A stretch of DNA of 34,144 nucleotides from Salinivirgaceae bacterium (GTDB lineage: Bacteria; Bacteroidota; Bacteroidia; Bacteroidales; SZUA-534). The notes beneath the pieces were generated by a model. The model was not told the origin of the DNA, did no database searches, and saw only the letters and a program-made list of their open reading frames with translations. Shown in pieces: positions 23,072 through 32,291 of the stretch. Position 1 is the first letter of the stretch; every line of letters starts with the position of its first letter. Both the position numbers and the translations under genes were made by a program. The stretch covers positions 1 through 34,144 of the forward strand of contig JAFVGW010000008.1 of the NCBI GenBank assembly GCA_017474765.1. Reading direction: 5' to 3'.

Positions 23072-23947
23072 TCAGAAATACTTCACTGTCTGAACTTTGC
23101 CCGACTCGATGCTTACGATGTCTGACAGAATGTTGTTGGCCATACGGCTCGCGCCCAGGCGGAACATACGGTTGTTGAGCCATTCGTCGCCCAGAGTGGC
23201 CTCAACAATGGCCATATAGAGCAGCGCGTCCTCTGAGACGGTCATTCCGCCAGCGGGTTTGATGCCCACTTTGCGGCCCGTTTTTGCGGCGTAGGCTTTG
23301 ATGGCCTCGCACATCACGCTGATGGCCTCGGGTGTGGCGGCGGGCTCAAGTTTGCCCGTCGATGTCTTGATGAAATCGGCGCCAGCCTCCATTGCCACAA
23401 TGCTTGCGTTCCAGATGTCCTCAACCGAGCGCAGAACGCCAGTTTCCAGTATCACCTTCAGATGCGCCTTGTCCACAGCCTTGCGGATGGCGCAAATCTC
23501 GTCGAAGACGGTCTGCACATCGCCTGCAAGCCAAGCGCCCTGCGAGATTACAATGTCGATGTCGGTGGCACCAGCCTCAACGGCCATACGGCACTCCAAC
23601 TCCTTCACCTCGATGAACGACTGCGATGCAGGGAAGCACGCAGCAACCGAAGCCACGCCAACGCCCTCGCATTTGAGCGTGGTGGCCACTGTCTTCACCA
23701 GCGACGGATAGACGCAGATGGCGGCCACGTTGGGCAGGTCGGGGAAGTTGCTCTTGAAGTTGTTCACGTTCTCGGCAAACTTCGCGCCTTTGGCCTGTGT
23801 GTCAACCGAGTTGAGAGTTGTCAAATCGATAAGGCTGAGAGCCAGTTTCAGGTGCTCAACATCGAACAGTTGGCGGGCACGAGTTTTGGCATCGAACACT
23901 TTCTGCTCAATGTCGGCCGCTGTGAATGGCATTGGAATGGATATCAT
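23072..23947 (-). CDS. deoC: Deoxyribose-phosphate aldolase
   Basis: This 291-aa class I aldolase splits 2-deoxyribose-5-phosphate into glyceraldehyde-3-phosphate and acetaldehyde in deoxynucleoside catabolism. The Schiff-base Lys is K194 in DFIKTSTGK. The proton-relay Lys is K230 in VGIKPAGGM. The N-terminal LIDLTTLN and central DIDIVISQGAWLAGD are family landmarks. It is longer than E. coli DeoC, as in the Bacteroidota/DERA long form. It is bounded downstream by a strong terminator and lies 106 bases behind the propeller lipoprotein gene. No other deo genes are present in the window. Confidence 0.96.
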   Translation of the reverse strand: MISIPMPFTAADIEQKVFDAKTRARQLFDVEHLKLALSLIDLTTLNSVDTQAKGAKFAENVNNFKSNFPDLPNVAAICVYPSLVKTVATTLKCEGVGVASVAACFPASQSFIEVKELECRMAVEAGATDIDIVISQGAWLAGDVQTVFDEICAIRKAVDKAHLKVILETGVLRSVEDIWNASIVAMEAGADFIKTSTGKLEPAATPEAISVMCEAIKAYAAKTGRKVGIKPAGGMTVSEDALLYMAIVEATLGDEWLNNRMFRLGASRMANNILSDIVSIESGKVQTVKYF

Positions 23948-24053
23948 AGTTGTAGGTTTTAAGTTCTAAGTTTTTGAAGTTTAAAGTTGAAACGCTTCGC
24001 TGTTTAATAGGTTTAAAGATAAGTGTATTCAGCGTTCCGCATCTGCATAATTT

Positions 24054-25250
24054 TCAATCCTTCAATTTAATTTTCAATATCACATTGGCCGCATCGCGTT
24101 CCTCGGGTTCAAGACCTTTGATATACTCCGCGTTACGCTCCAGACAGGCGTGGTACTCGGCTTGCGTCTGTTTCAGGCGGGCATCCAAAAGGTCGTCGTG
24201 GCCTTCAAGCAATCTATTCATACTGCGGATTCTACATCGAGCATAAATGTAATTATCGTTGGTTTGAAGAATGGCTATACTATTGAAAAAGTCAACCATA
24301 ACACCTATAGTGCTGGTTGGTTGTTCTTCGTCTTCGTTGTAAATTATGGATACTGCGTTATTTGTGGTTTTATCAACCATCGATATGTAATCATCGTGGT
24401 TGCACTGGTATCCGAAAACTATAAACCGCCCCGACACACATAAACCACCAAATATTCCGTCATACTCAAATGCTTTTCCAAAAGGATCTTCTGCGCCTAT
24501 AAGCGCCTCGCTCGTCAATGGGTTTGGAACGGCAAGTTCGGTTATTTGTTGCGAATTACCGACAAGCGAGTAGAGATGATTGTCGAGTGGCATAAAGCAG
24601 CGGAGAGTATCGCCTTTTGCATAGTATGTGGGAGAGCCTCCAGCAACAGGAGTCGTACTTGGCTGTATGGTAAAATGTGTCGATTGGATATTAAACGATT
24701 TGTCGGTCAAGAATATAACAGGAACCGTATCCATCGCGATTGAAAATGGCGAATACACCATTGCATAGTTTCCATTGCTTAGTCGATTAGGTACATATCC
24801 ATACATTTTATCATCGAATTCACCCAAATCGCCCAAATATTTAAAGTCGCGGTCGAATTGCTTGATGCCTTTTGCTGTACATACGCAGAGCGTGTCATCT
24901 ATACAAAATGTTGTATTTAAAAATGTTATCTCGCCAGGGCCGCGGCCTTTTATCGTTCGACTAGATATTTTTTCGCCCGTTTGCCTGTCGAAGCAAGCCA
25001 ACCAAATCTGTCTTTGGTCAGAAATGTAGATGTAGTTTTCGGCAAAGGCCAGATTCGGATTATCGACAATCGTCCAGGCATCATCCATTTGCAGGTTCAT
25101 CACTGAAATTGACTCCACATTTGCCGCAAACGCCTCATTGTCAACCATTCCTGGCAATTCGATGCGGTCGGTGACGTTGATTTCGGTTTTGCTGTTGCAA
25201 GCCATCATTGTGGCGCAGATGGCGGTAATGGTTAAAAGTTTGTGGTTCAT
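24054..25250 (-). CDS. 6-bladed beta-propeller lipoprotein
   Basis: This 398-aa protein resembles the large family of 6-bladed propeller lipoproteins of gut Bacteroidales (DUF5128/TolB-like). The signal peptide ends at lipobox MMAC (Cys18). The diagnostic GRGPGEI motif lies near residue 100, followed by blades with D-x-x-L-C-V-x-T-A-K-G-I-K-Q-F-D. The C-terminal 60 residues look helical and charged. Function is unknown; members are thought to be surface or periplasmic. The start is MNHKLLTITAI. It lies between deoC and repeat fragment C, with no promoter clearly seen. Confidence 0.82.
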   Translation of the reverse strand: MNHKLLTITAICATMMACNSKTEINVTDRIELPGMVDNEAFAANVESISVMNLQMDDAWTIVDNPNLAFAENYIYISDQRQIWLACFDRQTGEKISSRTIKGRGPGEITFLNTTFCIDDTLCVCTAKGIKQFDRDFKYLGDLGEFDDKMYGYVPNRLSNGNYAMVYSPFSIAMDTVPVIFLTDKSFNIQSTHFTIQPSTTPVAGGSPTYYAKGDTLRCFMPLDNHLYSLVGNSQQITELAVPNPLTSEALIGAEDPFGKAFEYDGIFGGLCVSGRFIVFGYQCNHDDYISMVDKTTNNAVSIIYNEDEEQPTSTIGVMVDFFNSIAILQTNDNYIYARCRIRSMNRLLEGHDDLLDARLKQTQAEYHACLERNAEYIKGLEPEERDAANVILKIKLKD

Positions 25251-25338
25251 TTTGTTGTGGTATTAAATTGTTTTCGTTAGCGCCTTAATGTGCGGTTTTT
25301 TTAGAAATTTTTATTCAAAAACCATTATAAAATTTTAA

Positions 25339-25394
25339 TAATCAATTTTTTATAAATTTTGTTTCAAATTTTCTTTCAATTTCCCGCGAAGCGG
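25339..25394 (+). repeat. Three-hairpin repeat, fragment C
   Basis: This fragment matches the right-hand third of copy B, including an exact 21-base match between 25340-25360 and 17561-17581. Its terminal hairpin CCGC-GAA-GCGG (25384-25394) replaces TCGC-GAA-GCGA, a compensating change. The long-arm and GCCC hairpins are missing. It is followed 15 bases later by a GTAGAGACG palindrome, as in copy A. It occupies most of the gap between the propeller and OmpA-like genes. Confidence 0.6.
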
Positions 25395-25409
25395 CATCCT
25401 TTCATATAT

Positions 25410-25434
25410 GAGACGGTGCACGCACCGTCTCTAC
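25410..25434. repeat. GTAGAGACG-family palindrome
   Basis: GAGACGGTGC and GCACCGTCTC form perfect 10-bp arms around AC, and the right arm continues TAC, so the minus strand reads GTAGAGACGGTGC. Relative to the intact copy at 420-447, the left arm is degraded (ATG in place of GTA) and the centre is altered. It lies 13 bases beyond the stop of the OmpA-like gene on the minus strand and may act as its terminator. Confidence 0.7.
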
Positions 25435-25446
25435 CGCAACTGCGTA

Positions 25447-26472
25447 TCAATTCGTTTCCAAAATACGGAAAATCTCGTCGAGTTTCGGTGTCAGGATGAT
25501 TTCGGTGCGGCGGTTTTTGGCGCGGGCCTCGGCGGTTTTGGCAGGGTCGATTGGGGCGTACTGCGAACGGCCTGCAGCTGACACACGCTTGGGGTTGATT
25601 TTGCCGTCGGCGATGAGCAACTTGACGATGGCTGTGGCACGCTTGGCGCTCAAATCCCAGTTGTCCTGAATGTCGCCTGTGCCTTTCATCGGCACGTCGT
25701 CGGTGTGGCCTTCAATCAGGATGTTCACATCGGTGTTGTTGGCCAGAACGCCTGCAATCTGCTTGATGGCCGACTGTCCTTTGGGGTCAACGTCCCACTT
25801 GCCCGATTTGAAGAGCAGTTTCTCGTCCATAGTCACATAAACCTTGCCGTTGCGCTGCTCCACGGTCAGCCCCTTGTCCTCGAAACCGAGCAGAGCCTGA
25901 CTGATTTTCTGCTTCAGCGCGCGCACCGATGAGTCTTTCTGATTTAGAATATTCTCCAACTCCTGCACGCGGCGGTTCTTCTCGGCCAACTCGCGGCGTT
26001 GGGCGTTAAGGTTCGAGTCGAGAGCCACCAGAATGGCGTCGCGCTCATCGAGTTCCTGCTGCTTGGCTTTCAGGTCGCGCTCCTTCTCAAGCAAATCCTG
26101 CTTCGACACCTGAAGATCGGCCATCAGTTGGCGAAGTTCGGCCTCGTTGTTTGTGGTCTGCTTGTCGGTCTCGTCGCTCAAATCGTCGTACATTGTTTTG
26201 AACACCTTGTATTGCTTTTTGTAGAACTGCGCCGAGTCGCGGATGGTGGTTTTCGTGTTTGCTTCTTTCTCTAGTTTCTTGTTGAGTTCCTCAACCTTTG
26301 CCTCAAGTTCGGTGGTCTGCACGGTCAGGTCCTCGTTCAGGCTTTTGATTGAGTCGCGCTCGTTGCAGATGGCCACGTTTTTCTCCTTCAACTCCTGAAA
26401 CTGTTTCGACGGCACGCACGCTGTGAGTCCTGCAAGTGCTGTAGCCATCACTATTTTGCTAAATTTCGACAT
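25447..26472 (-). CDS. OmpA-family peptidoglycan-binding lipoprotein with coiled coil
   Basis: This 341-aa lipoprotein has lipobox LTAC (Cys19). A long alpha-helical coiled coil (about 25-200, rich in E/K/Q with heptads) comes next, then a C-terminal OmpA/MotB-like domain (about 215-341). That domain carries the peptidoglycan-binding pattern ILIEGHTDDVP, NWDLSAKRATAIV, VSAAGRSQYAP and RAKNRRTEIIL. It probably tethers the outer membrane to the cell wall across the periplasm, the coiled coil giving reach. A hairpin lies about 60 bases upstream of the start. It is a monocistronic-looking gene with a palindrome just after its stop. Confidence 0.92.
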   Translation of the reverse strand: MSKFSKIVMATALAGLTACVPSKQFQELKEKNVAICNERDSIKSLNEDLTVQTTELEAKVEELNKKLEKEANTKTTIRDSAQFYKKQYKVFKTMYDDLSDETDKQTTNNEAELRQLMADLQVSKQDLLEKERDLKAKQQELDERDAILVALDSNLNAQRRELAEKNRRVQELENILNQKDSSVRALKQKISQALLGFEDKGLTVEQRNGKVYVTMDEKLLFKSGKWDVDPKGQSAIKQIAGVLANNTDVNILIEGHTDDVPMKGTGDIQDNWDLSAKRATAIVKLLIADGKINPKRVSAAGRSQYAPIDPAKTAEARAKNRRTEIILTPKLDEIFRILETN

Positions 26473-26531
26473 AGATATGTTTGATAGTTAAACGGTTCGG
26501 CCAAACGGTCGAATCCAACCATAAAAATAAA

Positions 26532-26562
26532 GCGGCGGGAAAGCGCTTTTCGCTCCCGCCGC
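26532..26562 (-). promoter_or_regulatory. Strong hairpin in the leader of the OmpA-like gene
   Basis: GCGGCGGGA and TCCCGCCGC form a perfect 9-bp GC-rich stem, with an inner GCG/CGC pair. On the minus strand TTTATTTTTA follows, so it could be a terminator or attenuator before the OmpA-like gene, which starts 60 bases further on. No gene reads into it from upstream on that strand, so a role in the gene's own leader is more likely. The remainder of the 26473-26722 gap shows only a weak near-palindrome around 26490. Confidence 0.45.
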
Positions 26563-26722
26563 AGAATTTATCAACCGATGGTTGTTTACGAGATTTTTGG
26601 TCCGGAGGCGAATTTTGTCGCACACAACTAATCTGAATGACAAAAAACTTTATACGACTCCTAAACGTCCGCAAGATTTCATAAATTGCGCCATCAAGCA
26701 TTAGCTGAAAAACTGCAAGAAT

Positions 26723-27127
26723 ATGGACAAAATAGAAATATTAAACCAACGCGCCAAAGGCACCATGCTTGAATTTTTGGGCATCCGTTTCACTGCCGCA
26801 GGCGACGACTATCTTGAGGCCACAATGCCCATTAACGAGCGCTCGTGCACCCCGGCCGGGATTGGCCACGGCGGAGCCCTGATGTCATTGGCGGAATCGG
26901 TGGGCAGCTGCCTGTCGTTTCTGAACATCGACCCAGAGAAACAAGATGTCCGCGGACTCGAAATCAACGGCAACCACCTTGCCGCCGCCACAGGCACCGT
27001 GACAGCCCGCGCCACCCTGCTCCACCGCGGTCGGCGAACCCACGTGGCTGAGATTAAAATCCGCAACGAGGAGGGCAAGTTGGTGAATGTGAGCCGAATG
27101 ACTAATTTTGTGATAGACATTGCATGA
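26723..27127 (+). CDS. PaaI-type hotdog thioesterase
   Basis: This 134-aa acyl-CoA thioesterase is of the 4HBT/PaaI hotdog family. The active-site helix motif GIGHGGALMSLAESVGS supplies the conserved HGG and the catalytic Glu. NGNHLAAATGTV and AEIKIRNEEGKLV complete the fold. Similar proteins include DHNA-CoA hydrolases of menaquinone synthesis, but no men genes are nearby, so the substrate is unknown. It starts a plus-strand cluster with holA (35 bases later) and the AddA-like gene. The start MDKIEILNQ has no visible Shine-Dalgarno sequence. Confidence 0.85.
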   Translation: MDKIEILNQRAKGTMLEFLGIRFTAAGDDYLEATMPINERSCTPAGIGHGGALMSLAESVGSCLSFLNIDPEKQDVRGLEINGNHLAAATGTVTARATLLHRGRRTHVAEIKIRNEEGKLVNVSRMTNFVIDIA

Positions 27128-27162
27128 CGCATCGGCCATAACAAACTGAAAAACAAACTGCT

Positions 27163-28185
27163 ATGCAAACTTTTGAGCAAATAATGGCGGACCTGAAAAA
27201 GGGCAACTACAAGCCGATATACTACCTTATGGGCGAAGAGTCGTACTTCATCGACATCATAACCGACTACATTGAGAAAAATCTGCTACGCGACGATGAG
27301 AAAGATTTCGACCAGGTAGTTGTTTACGGGGCCGAGACCGACTTGTCGCAGATAATAAACACCGCACGGCAGTTTCCAATGCTGGCCAGCCGCCGGGTGC
27401 TGATTGTCAAAGAGGCGCAAAACGTGAAAGGTATCGACGGCACAAGCGACGACAAAGACCCCATGACGCTCTATGCTGCAAACCCAACACAATCAACCAT
27501 TCTAGTTATCAACTACAAAGGCAAGAAACTCGACAGCCGCAAGCGCCTTGCAAAAACGCTCGAAAAGGAACATGTGCTTTATGAATCGAAACCGCTGTAC
27601 GACAATCAGGTTGGCCAGTGGATTATCAACTACCTGAAAGCGCGCGGAATAACCATCGAGCCGAAAGCCTCCGAGGTTATGGCCGCCTGCATGGGCACCA
27701 AACTGTCGGCCATTGTGATGGAACTCGAGAAACTGAAAACGGCCGTTGGTGCCGGCAATAAGATTACGGTGGCCGACATTGAAAAGAATGTGGGCATCAG
27801 CAAGGATTTCAATCCGTTTGAGCTGCAAACCGCCATCGGCGCCCGCGACGTTTACCGCTCAGCGCTCATTGCCAAGCACCTGGGCGCCACGGCAAAACAC
27901 AGCATAATTCCCGACATTGCGGTGCTTTATGGATTCTTCACAAAAATAATGCTCACCCACAGCCTTCGCAACGCCACTAACAATGAGCTGGCTTCGGCGC
28001 TGAAAGTCAGTCCATATTTTGTTAAAGACTATCAGGCGGCAGCCCGCAACTACAATATGACTCAGTGTGCAACCGTCATCGGCATTCTGCGCGAATACGA
28101 CGCCTACTCAAAAGGCATCGACGCTCCGCCAATTGATGATGCCGACCTTCTGCGCGAAATGGTATTTAAAATTGTAACGTGCTGA
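27163..28185 (+). CDS. holA: DNA polymerase III delta subunit
   Basis: This 340-aa clamp-loader subunit opens the beta sliding clamp during replication. The N-terminal region has the delta-family opening KPIYYLMGEESYFIDIITDYI. RQFPMLASRRVLIVKEAQ follows in the AAA+-like domain. The middle lid domain and C-terminal collar (NPFELQTAIGARDVYRSA, AVLYGFFTKIM) match the HolA layout. The length is typical. It lies between the thioesterase gene and the helicase gene (1-base gap to the latter), so the three are probably co-transcribed. Confidence 0.94.
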   Translation: MQTFEQIMADLKKGNYKPIYYLMGEESYFIDIITDYIEKNLLRDDEKDFDQVVVYGAETDLSQIINTARQFPMLASRRVLIVKEAQNVKGIDGTSDDKDPMTLYAANPTQSTILVINYKGKKLDSRKRLAKTLEKEHVLYESKPLYDNQVGQWIINYLKARGITIEPKASEVMAACMGTKLSAIVMELEKLKTAVGAGNKITVADIEKNVGISKDFNPFELQTAIGARDVYRSALIAKHLGATAKHSIIPDIAVLYGFFTKIMLTHSLRNATNNELASALKVSPYFVKDYQAAARNYNMTQCATVIGILREYDAYSKGIDAPPIDDADLLREMVFKIVTC

Positions 28186-28186
28186 T

Positions 28187-31100
28187 ATGGAAAATCTTAT
28201 TATCTGCAAGGCATCGGCGGGCTCTGGAAAGACCTACAAACTGACGGGCGAATATCTGAAACTGGCATTCGACCCGCACATCAGCTTCAAGAACATTCTG
28301 GCCGTAACTTTCACAAACAAAGCCACTTCGGAGATGAAACAGCGCATCTTGAGCGCCATCCATAAGATTTCGAAAGGCGAAAAAACCGGCTATGAGGAGG
28401 AACTATGCAAAGAGCACAACTACACGGCCAGCCAACTGAAAGATGCGGCAAAAAACTTGCTCAATCTGATGCTCAATCAGTACAGCTATTTCAAAATCAG
28501 TACAATAGACAGTTTTTTTCAGCAGGTTATAAAATCACTAGCATACGAACTGCAACTTGACAGCAACTTCACCCTCGAACTCGACACCAAATCAGTGCTT
28601 GAGTTGGCTGTCAGCCGCCTGATTGACAATTTCGACGCCCAAAGCGAGGAATCGAAATGGATTATGCAGTTGGTGGATGAAAAATTCAGCAAAGGAAACC
28701 GATGGAAATTCAGCGACGATATTGTGAATTTTGCCAACGATGCTTTCGAGCACATCAACATGGCTGACAATCAGAACGAAGACTCCAAAAAGATTTCGGA
28801 CTGCGGTAAGATGCTGGCCAAAATAAAGAAGGATTTCATCAGCGAACTGAATGCCTTGGGAGCAAAAGGTGCCGACATGATTCGCCAGGCTGGTCTGAAT
28901 CCAACCGACTTCAGTGGTGGAAACCGTAGTTTTGCTATGCGATTCGACCTTTACGCCCGCGTATCGGCAATCGGCACAAAGGAACTTCCCACAAAAACCA
29001 TGATTGAGGCCTGCGATAATATTGATAAATGGTACGCCAAAACTTCGCCCTTGAAGAACAGCATCATTGCTTGCGCGAACGGCGGATTGATGCAGATCCT
29101 CAGCGATATATGCACGATGCTGACGGGCAGCCGCTACAGGCAGTTCTGCTCGGCCTCAGTGGTGCTCCAGCACATCGACAAATATGCGCTTGCCTACAAA
29201 ATTGATGAACTGCAAAAAACAATTTGCGAGGAGCAGAACCTCTTTCTGCTGCAATCGTCGATGCCACTATTGAAAGGCATGATCGATGAGAGCGACACTC
29301 CGTTCATCTACGAGAAATTCGGCTACACGCTCCGACACTTCATGATTGACGAGTTTCAAGACACATCGACACTGAACTGGGGCAACTTCCTGCCGCTCAT
29401 AAAAAACAGCACCGACGCTGGGCATAAATCGCTGATTGTGGGCGATGTGAAACAAGCCATCTACCGCTGGCGGGGCGGCGACTGGAACCTACTCGACAAC
29501 AAAATCGAGGAACAGTTCAGGGGCAGCACCAAGAAGGAAACGCTTGAATTCAACTGGCGCAGCTGCGAGAACATCGTCAAATTCAACAACTGGTGCTTCA
29601 GCTCGATTTATGACATGCTGAACCATGAGATTGAGGAACTTACGGCTACAGGCGAATACGACAAGAGTTTCAGCGAGATTTTTCAGCGCACCTACGGAGA
29701 AGTTGCCCAAAAAGTGCCGGAGAAAAACATTGGATCGGGCGGCTACGTGTCGGTTGAAAGCATTGAGGTTGAGAAAGCCGACGAATACAAAGAGCTTGCC
29801 TGTCAATGGGTTATCACTCAACTCGACGAGCTTGCCGAACTTGGCTACGCTCCTGGCGACATTGCCATTCTGGTGCGCGGCAACAAACTCGGAAGCCGCA
29901 TTGCAACCTGGCTGGCAGAGGCTCAGAACGCCATGCCCGAAAAAGCCGGGCGCTACCGGTTTGTGTCGAACGAGTCGGTGAAACTTGGCAACAATCAGGC
30001 TGTCAGGCTGCTTGTGGCCGCAATGCAGTTCCTTGTTGCTCCCGACGACATTTTCGCCCAAGGGCAACTCATCTGGCTCTATTACTCCATATCGCAGAGC
30101 CTTGAAGCAGCCGCAGAAGCCATTCAGCAACTGCCGCAGGAAAACGGCGCCAAAGTGGTGTGGAGCATGCTGCCCGAGGAGTTTTCGAAACTGCGGACAA
30201 GCTATATGCAACTCGACATTGTGCAGCTGTGCAGCCGCCTGAACCGCATTCTGCTTGGCCAAAACAACCCCGCCGACGTGCCGTTCCTCAACGAATTCGA
30301 GGACCGCGTGCAAACATTCAACGAGCGCAACGGCTCAAACCTACAACTGTTTATCGAGTGGTGGAACGATGTGGGCTGCACACAGGCCATCGCCATGAAC
30401 GAGCACCAGAACGCTATTCAGATAATATCAATCCACAAATCGAAAGGTCTTGAGTTTAAGGCTGTTATAATTCCGTTCTACAGCTGGAGCAGCAACAGAG
30501 ACATCATCTGGTGCAAGACCGATGAGGAGCCGTTCAGCGATTATTCGTCGCTGTCGTTCCCTATTCCCTACACCAAAACCGCCGCGGCAACATGTTTCAG
30601 CAAGGAGTACTACAACGAGCAGTTCATGCGCCACATCGACAACCTCAACATCCTCTACGTGGCTCTTACCCGGGCTTCGCGCGATATGCGCATCTGCACA
30701 CTGACACCGCCGAAAAGCAGCAACGGCCTCAACGACGATTTAATCCTCCCGACAGTGATTGCCGCCTATGCGGGGAAACCCGAGGCCGCCGAGACCGGCA
30801 TCGTGTGCAACGACGACTGCACCCGCATAACCATGGGCCAGCCTGAGCCATACGTGCCGGAAAAGAATAAAGAAACCATATGCAAACTCGACCAACCCGC
30901 TAAAACACTCTCTGAAAGCAAGATAAGCATTGTCTGCCACTCCGACGACTATTTCAGCAGCGTGGATTTCGACCGCGAGAAGAAAATCAATCTCGGCCGG
31001 CTCTACCATCACATATTCGAATACATAATCACTCCTGACGATGTGGAGAGTGCTGTGTCGACTGTTGTGAACGAGGGCTTTATAACAGCCGACGAGGCTC

Positions 31101-31408
31101 CGGAATACATCAGCACGGTGAGAAAATTCATTGCCCGGCAACCCGACTGGTTCAGCCCGAAATGGCAAACATTCACCGAGCAGTCGATTATGCTGGCCAA
31201 CGGCGATATTAAACGCCCCGACCGCATTCTTGAATCGGACACCGAGGTGGTGGTCATCGACTACAAGTTCACCAGCCATCATACCCCCGAATATAATCAG
31301 CAAGTTAGCGTTTATACTGATGCCTTGCGCCAACTCACCAACAAAAAGGTTCACGGCTACCTGTGGTACGTATGGCCGAACGAGAAAGTTGAAGTTGTGG
31401 CCGAATAG
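28187..31408 (+). CDS. AddA/RecB-like UvrD helicase with C-terminal nuclease domain
   Basis: This 1073-aa protein combines a UvrD-type SF1 helicase with a PD-(D/E)xK nuclease, as in AddA/RecB recombination-repair enzymes that resect double-strand ends. Walker A is ASAGSGKTYKL (T16). Further motifs are AVTFTNKAT, the DEFQDTS motif II near 386, GDVKQAIYRWRGG, IHKSKGLEFKAV and VALTRASRDM near 824. The nuclease near the C-terminus has H-H in GRLYHHIFEY, RPDRI, D1025-Y-K1027 and Q1039-x3-Y1043. The start follows the holA stop by one base. The AddB-like partner usually expected is not in the window. It ends two bases from the convergent panC stop. Confidence 0.88.
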   Translation: MENLIICKASAGSGKTYKLTGEYLKLAFDPHISFKNILAVTFTNKATSEMKQRILSAIHKISKGEKTGYEEELCKEHNYTASQLKDAAKNLLNLMLNQYSYFKISTIDSFFQQVIKSLAYELQLDSNFTLELDTKSVLELAVSRLIDNFDAQSEESKWIMQLVDEKFSKGNRWKFSDDIVNFANDAFEHINMADNQNEDSKKISDCGKMLAKIKKDFISELNALGAKGADMIRQAGLNPTDFSGGNRSFAMRFDLYARVSAIGTKELPTKTMIEACDNIDKWYAKTSPLKNSIIACANGGLMQILSDICTMLTGSRYRQFCSASVVLQHIDKYALAYKIDELQKTICEEQNLFLLQSSMPLLKGMIDESDTPFIYEKFGYTLRHFMIDEFQDTSTLNWGNFLPLIKNSTDAGHKSLIVGDVKQAIYRWRGGDWNLLDNKIEEQFRGSTKKETLEFNWRSCENIVKFNNWCFSSIYDMLNHEIEELTATGEYDKSFSEIFQRTYGEVAQKVPEKNIGSGGYVSVESIEVEKADEYKELACQWVITQLDELAELGYAPGDIAILVRGNKLGSRIATWLAEAQNAMPEKAGRYRFVSNESVKLGNNQAVRLLVAAMQFLVAPDDIFAQGQLIWLYYSISQSLEAAAEAIQQLPQENGAKVVWSMLPEEFSKLRTSYMQLDIVQLCSRLNRILLGQNNPADVPFLNEFEDRVQTFNERNGSNLQLFIEWWNDVGCTQAIAMNEHQNAIQIISIHKSKGLEFKAVIIPFYSWSSNRDIIWCKTDEEPFSDYSSLSFPIPYTKTAAATCFSKEYYNEQFMRHIDNLNILYVALTRASRDMRICTLTPPKSSNGLNDDLILPTVIAAYAGKPEAAETGIVCNDDCTRITMGQPEPYVPEKNKETICKLDQPAKTLSESKISIVCHSDDYFSSVDFDREKKINLGRLYHHIFEYIITPDDVESAVSTVVNEGFITADEAPEYISTVRKFIARQPDWFSPKWQTFTEQSIMLANGDIKRPDRILESDTEVVVIDYKFTSHHTPEYNQQVSVYTDALRQLTNKKVHGYLWYVWPNEKVEVVAE

Positions 31409-31410
31409 GT

Positions 31411-32247
31411 CTAAAACTCAATATTATCAATCAACCGCACCTTGCCGGCCCAAACGGCAATGCAGGCAATGGCATGGTGGCCTTCAAACTCGCTGACGGG
31501 CATAAGCGTATCGAAATCAACAATTTGCACATACTCCGTTTTGAGCAATCCGGTTGCGTCAATGGTTTTGGTAATCCACTCACACAATTGTTCGGGGCGC
31601 ATATCGCTCTTCATGGTGGTCGCCTCGTAGAGAGTCTTATGAATGGTTGGTGCGGCGGCCCGATATTCGGGTTCGAGCAGCATGTTGCGCGAACTTTTGG
31701 CCAAGCCGTCGGCCTCGCGGACAATGGGGCACGGCACAATCTCAACTTTCAAACCGAGTTGCCTTACCATGGCTTTGATAATTGCAACTTGCTGAAAATC
31801 TTTCAGTCCGAAATATGCTTTGTCGGGTTTGACAATATCGAAAAGCTTGCTAACAACCTGCGCCACGCCGTTGAAATGCCCAGGGCGGTGCTCGCCTTCC
31901 ATCACCTTGTCGAGTGTGCCGAAACTGAACACGCGGGTGTCGGGTTCGGGATACATCTCCTCAACCGCCGGTGTGAAAACTGCATCGCAGCCTACACTTT
32001 CGAGCAGTTTGCAGTCCTTTTCAACGCAGCGCGGATAGTTCAGAAGGTCGTTCTTGTCGTTGAACTGGGTTGGGTTCACAAACACGCTCACAACCGTAAC
32101 GTCACACTCCTCAACCGAGCGTTTCACAAGCGAGAGATGCCCCTCGTGAAGGGCACCCATGGTTGGCACAAAACCCACTTTTTTGTGGCTGGCGCGGCAG
32201 TGTGCCAGATATTCAGCAAATTCTGCTTTCTTTTCTATAACATGCAT
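31411..32247 (-). CDS. panC: Pantothenate synthetase
   Basis: This 278-aa enzyme joins pantoate and beta-alanine using ATP, the last step of vitamin B5 synthesis. The nucleotidyl-transferase signature VPTMGALHEGHLSLV (HEGH 34-37) is intact. FVNPTQFN, RPGHFNGVAQVVSKLF, YFGLKDFQQV and the KMSKS-like LAKSSRN are also present. The start is MHVIEKKAEF; the frame is open 16 codons further up but into the end of the CAP gene. It is the last gene of a minus-strand run with the CAP lipoprotein and amidohydrolase genes. panB and panD are not in the window. Confidence 0.96.
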   Translation of the reverse strand: MHVIEKKAEFAEYLAHCRASHKKVGFVPTMGALHEGHLSLVKRSVEECDVTVVSVFVNPTQFNDKNDLLNYPRCVEKDCKLLESVGCDAVFTPAVEEMYPEPDTRVFSFGTLDKVMEGEHRPGHFNGVAQVVSKLFDIVKPDKAYFGLKDFQQVAIIKAMVRQLGLKVEIVPCPIVREADGLAKSSRNMLLEPEYRAAAPTIHKTLYEATTMKSDMRPEQLCEWITKTIDATGLLKTEYVQIVDFDTLMPVSEFEGHHAIACIAVWAGKVRLIDNIEF

Positions 32248-32291
32248 TTCAATTCGAATTTTCGGAGTGCAAAAGAACTCATTTTTTTTAG

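Noticed and set aside
26459..26701. An 80-codon minus-strand frame upstream of the OmpA-like gene
   Set aside because: It overlaps the start of that gene and a strong hairpin, and has no protein-like features.
29489..30313. A 274-codon minus-strand open frame
   Set aside because: Shadow of the AddA-like helicase gene.
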